DNA of 64,000 nt from Prochilodus magdalenae (lineage: Eukaryota; Chordata; Actinopteri; Characiformes; Prochilodontidae), in NCBI GenBank assembly GCA_024036415.1, contig JAMWET010001633.1, positions 494,001 through 558,000 on the forward strand, in the 5' to 3' direction. Under the pieces are notes generated by a model. The model saw nothing but the letters and a program-made list of their open reading frames with translations. It did not search any database and was not told the DNA's origin. The position numbers and the translations under genes are program-made. This document shows positions 48,895 to 60,835 of the stretch, piece after piece (the stretch's first letter is position 1; the number at the start of each line of letters is the position of its first letter).

Positions 48895-51800
48895 GTAGGG
48901 CTTCATTCTAACAGTTGCAAATGACTGATATTGCATGGTGTGGTTTGGTAACCTAAAGAAAAACAAGCCATTCGTGGTGGTAAAAGGCAAATTACGGCTG
49001 TTCCAATCAGCGGTTAAGAGGCTTTGAGTACTCTTCTATATGATTACTCAAAGTGACGCCTAAATCCAGTCATTTTCACAGTTCGTAATACACCATAACG
49101 AAGTATGTTCATTACCGCAGGCACATCCAGTAGGTTGTAATAGTGTGTTAATATTCCGGCTGAAGCCCAGCTGCTAGTTTGTCAGCTTTATCATTCATAT
49201 ACAACTTTCATTGTTTCGTTATTTTCAATAATATAAATGCGGAGCAATTAATAGATTAGAAATTTCTTTTCTATATGTCATCATCATGGGTTTACATTTA
49301 GTTCATTTTAGTCACTTTTTTTTTTTTTAAATCAGTGTAGTTTCATGTTGTGGCAAAATGCATAACTCGTTACTTCTGCAAGCAAAAGACTTCTTTACAA
49401 GTCTTCTCTACACAACCCCATCCCCTGGTCTTACTCTGTGCACAAACCCAGCCCTGACTCACTCGCTCACAAGCTCTCCTGCAGCGTGGCGGTAGACACA
49501 GTGATGAAAAAGACGCTTTTTTAAAGATCTGTTTAATTTTATGATATTCTTGATTTGATTTTGTAGCCAATCAGAGACTTCGAAAGTCTGTCAGTGGCCT
49601 ATCATATATGGTATATCATATGAACATTATAAAGCATTATATGGCACTTTCATTCTTATTGTTTACCACTGCAGCTTTATTGTTCAGTTATTAGGCAGAC
49701 AAATGTAACTACTTTACAAACTACATTGGAATTATATAAGCGAAGCTGTTAGAGTAAAGAACTGAAATATGGACCATTTAAAAATCCTACAGAATTATTA
49801 GTCAGTTATTAGTTTTGAGACACGTTCAGTATAAATGATTTAGTAACTTCTGTCAAACTGAAATACAGCTACGAGAGTGAGGAGAGATGGGCCCTGACAA
49901 TTTAGGGTAAATAGCAAGTGACAATTAAAAGTTGGCACCAACTTCCCAGAAATAGTGTTGTCGGCTAATAGACAGCTAATTGTTGCAGCCCTGTTTAGTG
50001 AATGCAGGCCTGATTTTTGGACCTTGTGTTAAAAATGATAAAGTATTTCCTTTTAGCAGTTTCAACAGAGAAGAACGTTGCTTCAAGGCAAGACCGTTTG
50101 GGCACTGAGGTGTTTCTTTCTTCAGCCAGCTCACGTCCTCTGAGTTTCACCAACAGCCTTCGAATTACATCATGCTGTTCGGCGGGGCTCATGGCGGTTG
50201 TTTACGGCGAAGAGTGCATGTTTTTATTTATTTATTTTTTATTAAGTAACATCATGGTACTCAGAGAGTTCCTTTTCGATTTTCAAGCCAACCGAGAGAA
50301 GATATTCCTGGACAGAAACGTGAAAGCTTTCTTGAGAGCAGAGTGGTTTGAAAATGGCGGGCGGCGTCTGAGTTTTATTCTGGTCACACTCTTGGATACC
50401 GGGTTTATGTGTTGACCATGCCGTCCCCTGAGGGCATGTTCTGTATGAGAAGCGTCCGGCCCACTAAGCGTCTGAGTGCTAATGCATTTCCCAAAGCTTC
50501 TGACAGTCCACTGCTGGCTGTAGTTTAAAGAAAACTGCACTAGCCTGCATCTCTTGATTTCTGATGACAATCCATAGAAACCATACTATCCAGTGGCTTA
50601 CAGCTGATGTGATTTTATAGGGTGTAGTTTTAGCCTCTTAACTGCATGGCTGAGTCAGGCTGCCACCAGTAGGCACTCGTCACTGTGTTGTTACTTTCTC
50701 TACATTCACGCAGGTGACAGTGAAGTTGCTAACATTAACCCAAGTTTGTCTCTTTGGGGGCGTGTTTATGTTGTTGCCTGTGGGCGTGTACAAGGTCCAG
50801 TAAAGCTAGCTAGTTTTTAAAGCACATAATACTGATGAACAAATTTGTATATTTGTATGGAAACCAAGCTGCTTGCATTCACAAGTAGTTTAATTGGCCA
50901 GCTAGCACTCACACCATCACCATGTCAGTGTCACTGCAGTGCTGAGAATGATCCACCACTCACATAGTACCTGCTTTGTGGTGGTCCTGTGGGGGTCCTC
51001 AAAGGGGGACAACAAAGTATACAGATAATCAAATGGACTACAGTCTGTAAATTATAGATCTACAAAATGCTCCTATATTGTAAGTGGAGCTGATATGATG
51101 GACAGTAAGTGTAGATACACCAAGGTGAGTTTAATGTTATGGCTGATTATATACAGTGCTTGACCAAAACAAAGGTCACACGCTTTAGCCTTAAGCTTCA
51201 TCACGGCATGCTGCAATGTCACAGCATTTGTTTCTGTCCAGAGTTGAATTAATTTTTCACCAAGATCTTGTATTGATGATGAGAGATTTGGACCACTGCG
51301 CAAAGTCTTCTCCAGCACATCCCAAAGATTCCCAATGGGGTTCAGGTCTGGACTCTGTGGTGGCCAATGAAAATTATGCCTCATGCTCCCTGAATCACTC
51401 TTTCACATTTTGAGCCTGATGAATCCTGCCATTGTCATTTTGGAATATGCCTATGCCATCAGCGAAGAAAAAAATCCATTGATGGAATAACCAGGTGATT
51501 CAGTATATTCAGGTAGTCAGCTGACCTTATTCTTCGGTCACGTAACATTGCTTAACCTAGACCTGACCAACTGCAGCAACTCCAGATCATAGCACTGCCC
51601 CCCAGGCTTGTTTCTTTGGGTGGAGCACAATTGGCTTCAAGTGGTTCTAATCTAATATCATACAATGTCAGAAAACACATATTGAGGTCTGTTAGAGTTT
51701 ACTTTAAACTCAGTACTGACTGGTGGAGTAAAAGCTTCCACTACTTGTTAGCCTCATAACTCCAGTAGTAAAACAAAAGAAGTAAACGTCAGACACCAGA

Positions 51801-53499
51801 TATGTCCTTCCTGAGCGACTCTATTTGGGGTAAGGGGGCTTATTCAGGTAAGGTCGAGAGTCCTTTACTAGAAAATAGATTCTTTTTCAGTTTGGTGTGG
51901 AGGCTTTTAAATAAGCATGGTCAATAAAAAACGATCTACCCAGCATGTACGCTGTATATAAACCCCCAGCCTGTGTTATTTAAAGTAACGTTTATGCTAT
52001 CTACCCTACCAGATTGCGGCCTGCTGGACGGGAGTCAGTTCCCTGCTGGTGGACGACTTTGTGGGCTGTGGATCGGAGCAAATGCTCCTGATGTTTGAAG
52101 AACCTGCGAAAGAAATCCTTGGAAAGTTCCTCATAACTGACCTCTGTGGTTTCCATTACTCGGTCAGTTGGCAGCATTGCTCATGCAGTGCATGGTGTAT
52201 CTGACTTAATAAGCTCACCGGACAAAGAATTGGTCATCTGTAGCTTGTAATACCTCCTCAAGCATGAATAACAGCACTGATTTGTTTTGGAATGGACCAG
52301 ACGAGTGAGTGGATGTAGGCCACATCAGTGTTCAGCCACTCTTGCATCAAAGAGTTGGCCAGTTGGGCTAGATTTGGTGGATGCCCTCCCTGGCACTATT
52401 CTAAGGAGAATTCCCTGTAGACTGGGATTTCAGCCACTGCTGGTAGACCCGTATGACCGTATGCTTCCATACACCTGCAGATTCAGCTACTTCCTTCACA
52501 CTGTGGTTTTTGGCACACCCAAATGCAGTCACACCTTTAGCCAATCATTAACATCTGCTTTGAGCAAGGTGATTCATTTTGTTTGGTGAGCTTGTTATCG
52601 TAGATATCATTGTAGCTCCAATTTGCTGGTGTACAGTTGGAGGCTGTTTGTGTTTCCCATCCCCTAGTCCTGTGCTTTCCAGCTGTCCTCCCGGAGAGCT
52701 ACTTTTCTGCGGAGTTTAGTTTTAACCTGTATCTGATAATTCTCTTTCTTAACAAATTGTGCTTGGAGGAAAATAGCTGTGCAGAAAAGTGTCCCTCGAG
52801 AAGGAGGGTTGGAAAACACTGCACTAGTACTAAATCAATGGACAGATTCCAGCCACAGAGCTGCTTTTGACTGTATATTTTTCAGTAGAGGATCACTCAA
52901 CTGTAGGTGTGTAAAATACAAAGGTAGGTGTTTCTAATAAAGTGATAATTGAGTGGAGGCACAAGGTAGGGGTCTTTAATAAAGTGTACATGGATATTTA
53001 TTTCTGTTTACCTTTGATATTGTCCTAAATTACATTCTCTGTATGTTTTCTCACAGTGTGGAGGATCAGACAGTGAAGACCTACACCAGAGCGATCAAGC
53101 CCAGGAGAACGTTCTTCTGACAGTTAAAGCCTTAGACTCCAGACTGCAGGTATATTGAGCCCTATTCTCATTAATCAACTCTGTTTGAACTGTGTTGACC
53201 CTCATTCAATACATACATACCAATTTGAACCCTTCACGATTCTTTTTAGCTACGCAAGTATACTTTAGTTTGGGTTCTAGATAACAGTATGTCATACTGT
53301 GGCAAAAACTACATAAGCAAGGTAGACAAAATTATTAGACAAACAAAATTCAAAATTCATTTCTGATGGCATCTGATTGCCCTAGTTTACAATATGTAAA
53401 GGTGTAACTTTCCTGGCAGCTGCCATGTTCAAATGATGTTTCAAATACTATAATAGATAATTACAAAGGCAGTTTCAGGGATGATGTGTGTATATATTG

Positions 53500-53546
<47 letters not shown>

Positions 53547-54111
53547 CAGGGGTTGGACAATGAAACTGAAACACCTGTCATGTTAGTGTGGGAGGTCTCA
53601 TGGCTAAATTGGACCAGCCTGGTGGCCAATCTTCATTAATTGCACATTGCACCAGTAAGAGCAGAGTGTGAAGGTTCAGTTAGCAGGTAAGAGCTCAGTT
53701 CTGCTCAAAATACTGCAATGCACACAACATTATGGGTGACATACCAGAGTTCAAAAGAGGACAAATTGTTGGTGCACGTCTTGCTGGCGCATCTGTGACC
53801 AAGACAGCAAGTCTTTGTGATGCATCAAGAGCCACGGTATCCAGGGTAATGTCAGCATACCACCAAAAAGGACGAACCTCCACCAGCATCACGTAGTGAC
53901 CTGGCCACTATCCTGCAAGAAGAATGGCTTAAAGTCCCTCTGACCACTGTGCAGGACGCAGTATATGTCATTCCCAAGACGAACTGACGCTGTATTGGCC
54001 GCAAAAGGAGGCCCTACACCATACTAATAAATGATCAATGGTCTAAATGGTCTACATGGTCTACAATGATGAATGGTCTAAAACCAGGTGTTTCAGTTTC
54101 ACTGTCCAACC

Positions 54112-54187
<76 letters not shown>

Positions 54188-57100
54188 GTTTTATTTATAG
54201 TTGTGTAGAGTTCTGCCAGAGTTCTTCAGTTTATCAAAGATGTATTTTTGATTTTGACCTTTTAGTGCGGCCAGGCCTTCCTGCAGGAGCTCCAGAGAGA
54301 TTTGAGTGTTAAAGAGCGAGTTTTGCAGCAGTCTGTGACGGCTCTGTGTGATCTAGTGTCGGACAGAGAGCATATCCTGCCTTCTCCACAGCAGGTTTGG
54401 ATCAGTCAACCCAAATACACACACATTTATTCGTGTATAGTAACATTGAGAAACAAGGATAATTTTCTTTTTGCTGGTATCTGAAATTATTATGTCAAAT
54501 ACCTTTAACTTGCTGAGGCCTGGATGGTTTATTTAAAGGTTACTTAATGGAGGTCCACATATGATGTCTGATTGGTTTTGAGTAGATTTTTTAAAACATT
54601 GCCATTTTCCATTCTGTCCTAGTCCTTTAGGATTAAATAGGTTGGTTTAGATGCTTTGCTTTTAAGACTGATATACATAAATTCTGTTATGAGAGACTGT
54701 ATTGTAACCCTTTTAAAGGGGTCTTCGTGGGCAGAGTGGAATTGCTGTCAGCACAAAAACTGTTTATTCAAAATGGGCTCTTGCTATATAGACTGTATGG
54801 CTGAGGAGTAAGCAGTATGTTTTAAAATATCATCAGTGTCTACATTTGAACCAAATTAGAAAATTCAGTTTTCAATTATGTGGGTAAATTGTCCCTAGGT
54901 ATGAGTTTGTGATTGTGGATTTGTATATCTGTGTGTCTGCCCTGTGATGGAGTTGTGGCCTGTCTAGGGTGTTTCCTGCATTCCACCCAGTGTGCTCTGG
55001 GATAGGCTTTAGCACTTCCCTGACCCAGAATGATAAGTGGCTTAGATGATGAATAGATAAATAAGTGAAAAAATGAATGAAGTGCACCCTTTAAATGATT
55101 AGCATACCTTACAGCACCAACTGGTTAAAACCTTTTGATAAGATCTTAAATGTGCCTCTGAATATACGTGTACTCATGTCAGGAGGTTGTAACACAGCCT
55201 TGGTGACTTTAAACTGTGTTTCAGGAGGGGCTGGTGTGTTTGTGGGACGAGGAGGATGAGGAAGAGGAAATAGATTACGCTCTGGATGAGAAGATGCAGA
55301 CAGAGACTGGAGATCGTCCTCTTGAAGTAAAGAGATTCTGGTACCGAGTCATCGAGAAAAGTCTGGTCTTCGGGATTCTCTTCACACCTAAGACCGACAT
55401 GTATGTACCCTTCTCATACACAACTCACTGCGTTATTTTTAAAACAGCAATTGAAATTCAATGTAAGCCTTTCATCAGTGTGTCAGTTTACTATTTTATG
55501 TAGTTCCAAAACTCCAGCTACCCTTTGCCTTTTGTTCAAAATTTTACAATGAATAGACCCAGCATAAATGGTCCAAAATTCAGTGGAAGAAAATCTTTTG
55601 CAAGCGTGCCGATTTTTTTTCCCTTCACTGTAAAATTAGTACATTTGAGATATGAGCTGTTTTCTGAAAACCAATGTGTTGTATATGAAAGTTGTGCTTA
55701 TAATATTATAATAATTTTAAAAGGAACCGTAGAGAGGAAAACTATGTTTATAATGGCATATCTGAATACGGAGAGTTTGGTATAGAGGACTGTCATACTG
55801 TCACACATTTGCATATAAAGGGAAAAATTGCTTAACAGACTAGACTTATTAATATGTATGCCTCCAAAACTTACATATGACAGTAGAGCAATGACAATGA
55901 AAATGGCAGGAAATGTGGAGAGAGAGAGAATGCTGGTACTTTTTGTACCGCTTACAACAAACCGAACTGTCAGTGGGCATGGTTGATGGTTCATGTTGGC
56001 TGATAATTGACTTCCTATTCACCGTCTTCTCAATGAAATGTTTTGTTTCACCTTAATTGCCGGAGCTTGTACTGGTGTCTGAATGTGACTGTGGTACTGT
56101 ACAAGGTGGAACTGGATCCTTGACAACTTAAATGCGAATGAATTCAACAATTATTCTATTGCTAAATCATAGAGTGTAAAAACACATGTAAAACTGCATC
56201 TGGATATTTTTCACTCTGGCCAAAGCATCATACCGTTTATGCAGGCATCAGGTAATATTTTAAAATGCAAAAATCTTTGGCTCTTTTTCAGACTTACTGT
56301 TGCTGTGTTGATGGATGCTGGACCTTTTGAATGCAGTTTACAAGTTACCCAGAACAGTAGTGTTTGTAGTTTTTGAGCTGCTTCTTCTAAAGTTGTTCTA
56401 GAAGGGTACTTTTACTCTCACTGTCATAAATATAAAATTTTTATATGTAATATTTACGTTTCCGAAGGCTGTGCTGATGCGTTCCTATGACCTGAAAGCT
56501 GCTACAACTGCTCTTCCGAATACTGACCGGGCTTCATATCAAGCTCTGATAATAGTACTCCTAATAATAGCCTGAAAATCAATTCCAAATATCATACCAC
56601 TGCTGTTATTGGCTACGCTCAGCAGGATACTTGTGCTGTCTCATTGGCTTTGGGATGAAAGCTGTTAACCCTAAGAAACTCTAACTAACTGTGTCCAGTC
56701 AAGCATCCTTCCTCAGCTTAGCGCAGGGCTGGGCACCATGGCGTTATAATTATTGTAATAAATTACATCACTGTACTTCAGTACTTCTCTCAGGATAGGA
56801 TGGGTATGAACAGTGCGTCTGGGCCTGCACTGATTATTGAAAAGAGCTATTAGGAGATTTTGAGCTTAGGATAGTAGCTGATTAGTTGATTGGATGTTAG
56901 CCCATTTTGAGGTTCCCCTATTAAAAAGGCATTTTCCTCCTGTGATTTAAATGTCATAAAGTCATTTCTTTATGAGTCTAAAACTAATCTTTGACCTGAG
57001 TAAAACATTGGTGCACTACTGATGGCCGCATGCAGCCGTGTGAGCGTTGCTGTGGTATTAGCATCTGTTGTAAATGGATAAGGATGGAAGGAGAATTTCA

Positions 57101-57259
57101 GCAGTCTACTGAACACTAAATGATTTCATTGAAGCTTCCTTAAATCACAGCTGCTTCACAGCAAGTTAACAGGTATGGTGTTTGTGTTCAGCACCATTTC
57201 AGAAGTCTGCCATACCAGACTGGTTTCCATGGTAACGAACTCGGAATAGTCACGTTCTC

Positions 57260-57352
<93 letters not shown>

Positions 57353-60300
57353 GCTCTCTCTCACTCTCTCACCTCTCTCACTCTCTCCTCTTTTTCTCTG
57401 TAAGTGTATGTGTAACAACCCTAAGCCCTGTCATGCTGTATTTTAAGCCACATACCTAAAGGAGCTCCAACCTGCCATCTAAAAACAGTGCAGTGTCAGG
57501 AAAAGACTGCTTTCACTCTTGTTCTGACCCTGAAACTGTGCTTGAGAAAAATAAATAAAAGAAAACAGAAAGCACATTTGTTGAAAGACATTGTTACAAA
57601 AAACAAAAACTTCTGACGAGTGCAATAACTCCTTTAGAGGGCGGTGGTGAGTGATGTTTGTTTATGTGATGGTTAATAACTCCTTTAGGGGGCAGTGGTG
57701 AGTGATGTTTGTTTATTTGATGTAGGTTGATAACTCCTTTAGAGGGTGGAGGTGAGTGATGTTAGGTAATAACTCTTTTAGAGGGCGGTGGTGAGTGATG
57801 TTTGTTTATTTGATGTTGGTTAATAACTCCTTTAGAGGGTGGAGGTGAGAGATGTTTGTTTATTTGATGTAGGTTAATAACTCCTTTAGAGGGCGGGGGT
57901 GAGTGATGGTGGTTAATAACTCCTTTAGAGGGCGGCAGTGAGTAATGTTTGTTTATTTGATTGTGGTTAATAACTCCTTTAGAGGGTGGAGGTGAGTGAT
58001 GTTTGTTTGTTTATTTGATGGTGGTTAATAACTTCTTTAGAGGGATTTGTTGTTTTGTTGTATGAATCAAAGTTTAAAGAAGTTAGAAAGGGGATATTGA
58101 TGTGCTGATTTGTTATTTTTTAGAATGATCGTTTTGTAAAAGAGTGTTTTTGTCCAGCTTGATATCTGATGGTATTGTTGCATGTACGCTAGCACATTCT
58201 CTTATGCTGTTCTGTTTCACTGTGCCTTCCAGGTTAGAGGAGAATGTGACTGCCTCCATTCTGTTGGAGCCAAGCTGTGGTGAAGCAGCTAGTGTTATCC
58301 AGAGCCGGAGTAAAACCCTGCCATATCCTGAGCTCCTGCCCACCGCAGCCCTGGACCCTCCTGCTGCTAAAAAAAGCAAGACCCCCACTGTTGACTTGAG
58401 AGCCCACAGACCCCTACAGCTGGCTGTGCTAACTGTTACTGATCTCACACCACTGCTGACTTCCAGCAGGGTCACCTGCTCCATCCTCCTCCATTCTCCA
58501 ACATCTAAATCAGAAACTGCTGTGCATCAGTGTGGTCGGGTCAGTCTGAATATAAAAGATGTGCTCCAGGGGGCGTTTCACCCTCGCGTACTAACGGACT
58601 GCAGTATAGTCTCAGGTAATGGGTGTGTGTGAAATGACACTATTATTTAAAATGTTGGTATGGGGACACAACAATCACCACAATACTGCAGATCAAGCGT
58701 GCCAACCATAATTGTGGGTATGTCTGTAAAGATGTCAGCTGCAGGATCCTGAGCTTCTATTAGTAGACAACCTAGACTGACTGCCTAGGTCTAATTAGCG
58801 CTAGTCACCAGCACCTGTAATCTTCTTCTATTTAAGACCTTACCCTCTTTTTCTTCATCTGTTTGTTCTCTCTCTCTCTCGAATCGAATTTCACTTCTTT
58901 TCTTTCTGCTTATTAAAGAACATAAAAATACTTATAGCATGAAGTATTTGCCCATGGTCTTAGGTGAACACAACATGTTTAATGATTAGATAAAATAATT
59001 TAGGCAAAATAATACTCATGTGTAATATTGAAGTGCCGGATGAAGCCTGATGATGATCTTTATCTAATAGTAAAGACAAAAATATAGTGTAAAATGCACT
59101 TTAAATGTGCAGCCGTGCTCGACGTCATGTTGTCATATGGCTTTCTCGTGCCACAGTACCGACATAACCACCACCCTTTCTCTGCCATTAGTTTATGTTA
59201 CAGGGAAGCCAAAATGCTCCCGTACATGTGATTCAAACAATGCAGGAGGCTTTTAAGTTCTTCCTCTGCTCAAGCAGCCATGACTACTCTCCCTGCTAGC
59301 TGCTTGGAACATACTTCCCTCACATGACACACAGCGGCTTTGGCTACATTTAGACCCTTATCACTATAACTATGTAATAACTTAATGGAAATTTTTGTTA
59401 TATATAAGTAATATACGCTTTAAATCATTTTATTTAGGGCTGTATCCAGATCAAAAGTTTTGCCAGTCAAATCGGATTTGTTTTTTGTTTTTTGTTTTTG
59501 TTTTTTTTGTTTGTTTGTGTTTTTTTCGCCACATATGGATTATCAAAAATTGGGAAAGGCAGAGGCGGCAGCAAGAGAGAGCCAGATTAATCACCAGAGA
59601 GAGCACGAGCACAAGCGTGAGAGAGTGCGTGTGTGTGCCTCCTGTCCTGTCTCGCTTCAGATGCTAAAGAGCAGTCAGCTCTCTGAAGCTTCCAAACTTA
59701 CTTATACTTCTATAAATGGTCAAATATGACACTGACACAGTAATAGTTCAGAGAGCCCTCCTGGGTGAGACTGGCTGTCATTTCTGCTAATAATGATACA
59801 GATAAAAAATGTAAAAAAAAATGTTACTGTTGTACTATTACTTTACACACTTATAGGCATACACACACGCATACACACACCACAGTTCACATGGATCCCG
59901 AACCTTGAGGAGCATGCCAGTAGAACTGTTGTAGAGAATAGCGTCCTCATTGCTTTTGCGGCTCTTCACTTCTGGTATGAAACAAGCTTGAACTGTATCT
60001 GACCCATTGTGTCCGTGTTGTAGATGAGTCCAAGGAGGACCTCCTAAGCCTGCTGGCAGCATTTGAGTTGTGGCTGTTCCAGATTGAAAGTTTGGAGCAC
60101 ACTCTGGTGGACGTGTCCGGATGGCTGGTGGACAGGCTGGGAGCTACAGCGGTGGGAGTCAGTCCACAGCACCTGCTGATTAAATCTGCACAGCCGTCCT
60201 CCGTCCTGCTCGTCCACTGGCAGCCCTGTGGCCCCTTCAAGGCACTGCTCCAGGTCTATGGCAGGTGAGAACAGTTCAGGAACCAGACTGATTCTCTTCA

Positions 60301-60740
60301 GATTAGTGCTGATTAGTGCTGTTCCTATAAAAATGCTATATTTAGATCAAAAGTGACCTCTGTGATTATTGAAGCATTGCATATTGCTACAATAATACAG
60401 ATATAGTTGTAGTTATAATGTAGGGGTATCTGCTCTGAGTTAAACATGGTATCATGAATTTGCTGAGGGGTATGTTCAGATGTTAAACAGTATTTATCTG
60501 AGAACCTACTGCATCTGTCCTGTAAGCATCAAACATAGTTTTATAATGTAAGCTATAGAATTGTTGGAGATCTGCCAATACCACTTCCATAAATCCATAA
60601 ATATAGGCCGATACAGAATACCGATAATGGTACTTTAGGTAACCTAACCAATTATCATAATATTTTTTGCTGATATCTTTACTCTTTGTCACAAAAGTAA
60701 CTAATGTGTATATATATATATATGTATATGTATAATACGT

Positions 60741-60835
<95 letters not shown>

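Larger units (their letters stand above)
48895..52012 (+). other. fancb intron 1, 3.1 kb
   Basis: Holds a CpG-rich promoter-like island (about 50080-50480), a non-autonomous repeat at 50911-51150 and a Tc1-like relic at 51151-51650. 48895-50000 shows no recognisable element. Confidence 0.55.
55401..58232 (+). other. fancb intron 5, 2.8 kb
   Basis: Besides the (CT)n run and the minisatellite listed separately, the intron is unclassified AT-rich DNA. Confidence 0.6.

Noticed and set aside
50017..50415. 132-codon plus-strand frame in fancb intron 1
   Set aside because: No family similarity, contains a low-complexity Phe/Leu/Tyr stretch, and overlaps the more plausible antisense island.
57188..57418. 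Minus-strand frame rich in Arg-Glu
   Set aside because: Translation of the (CT)n microsatellite.
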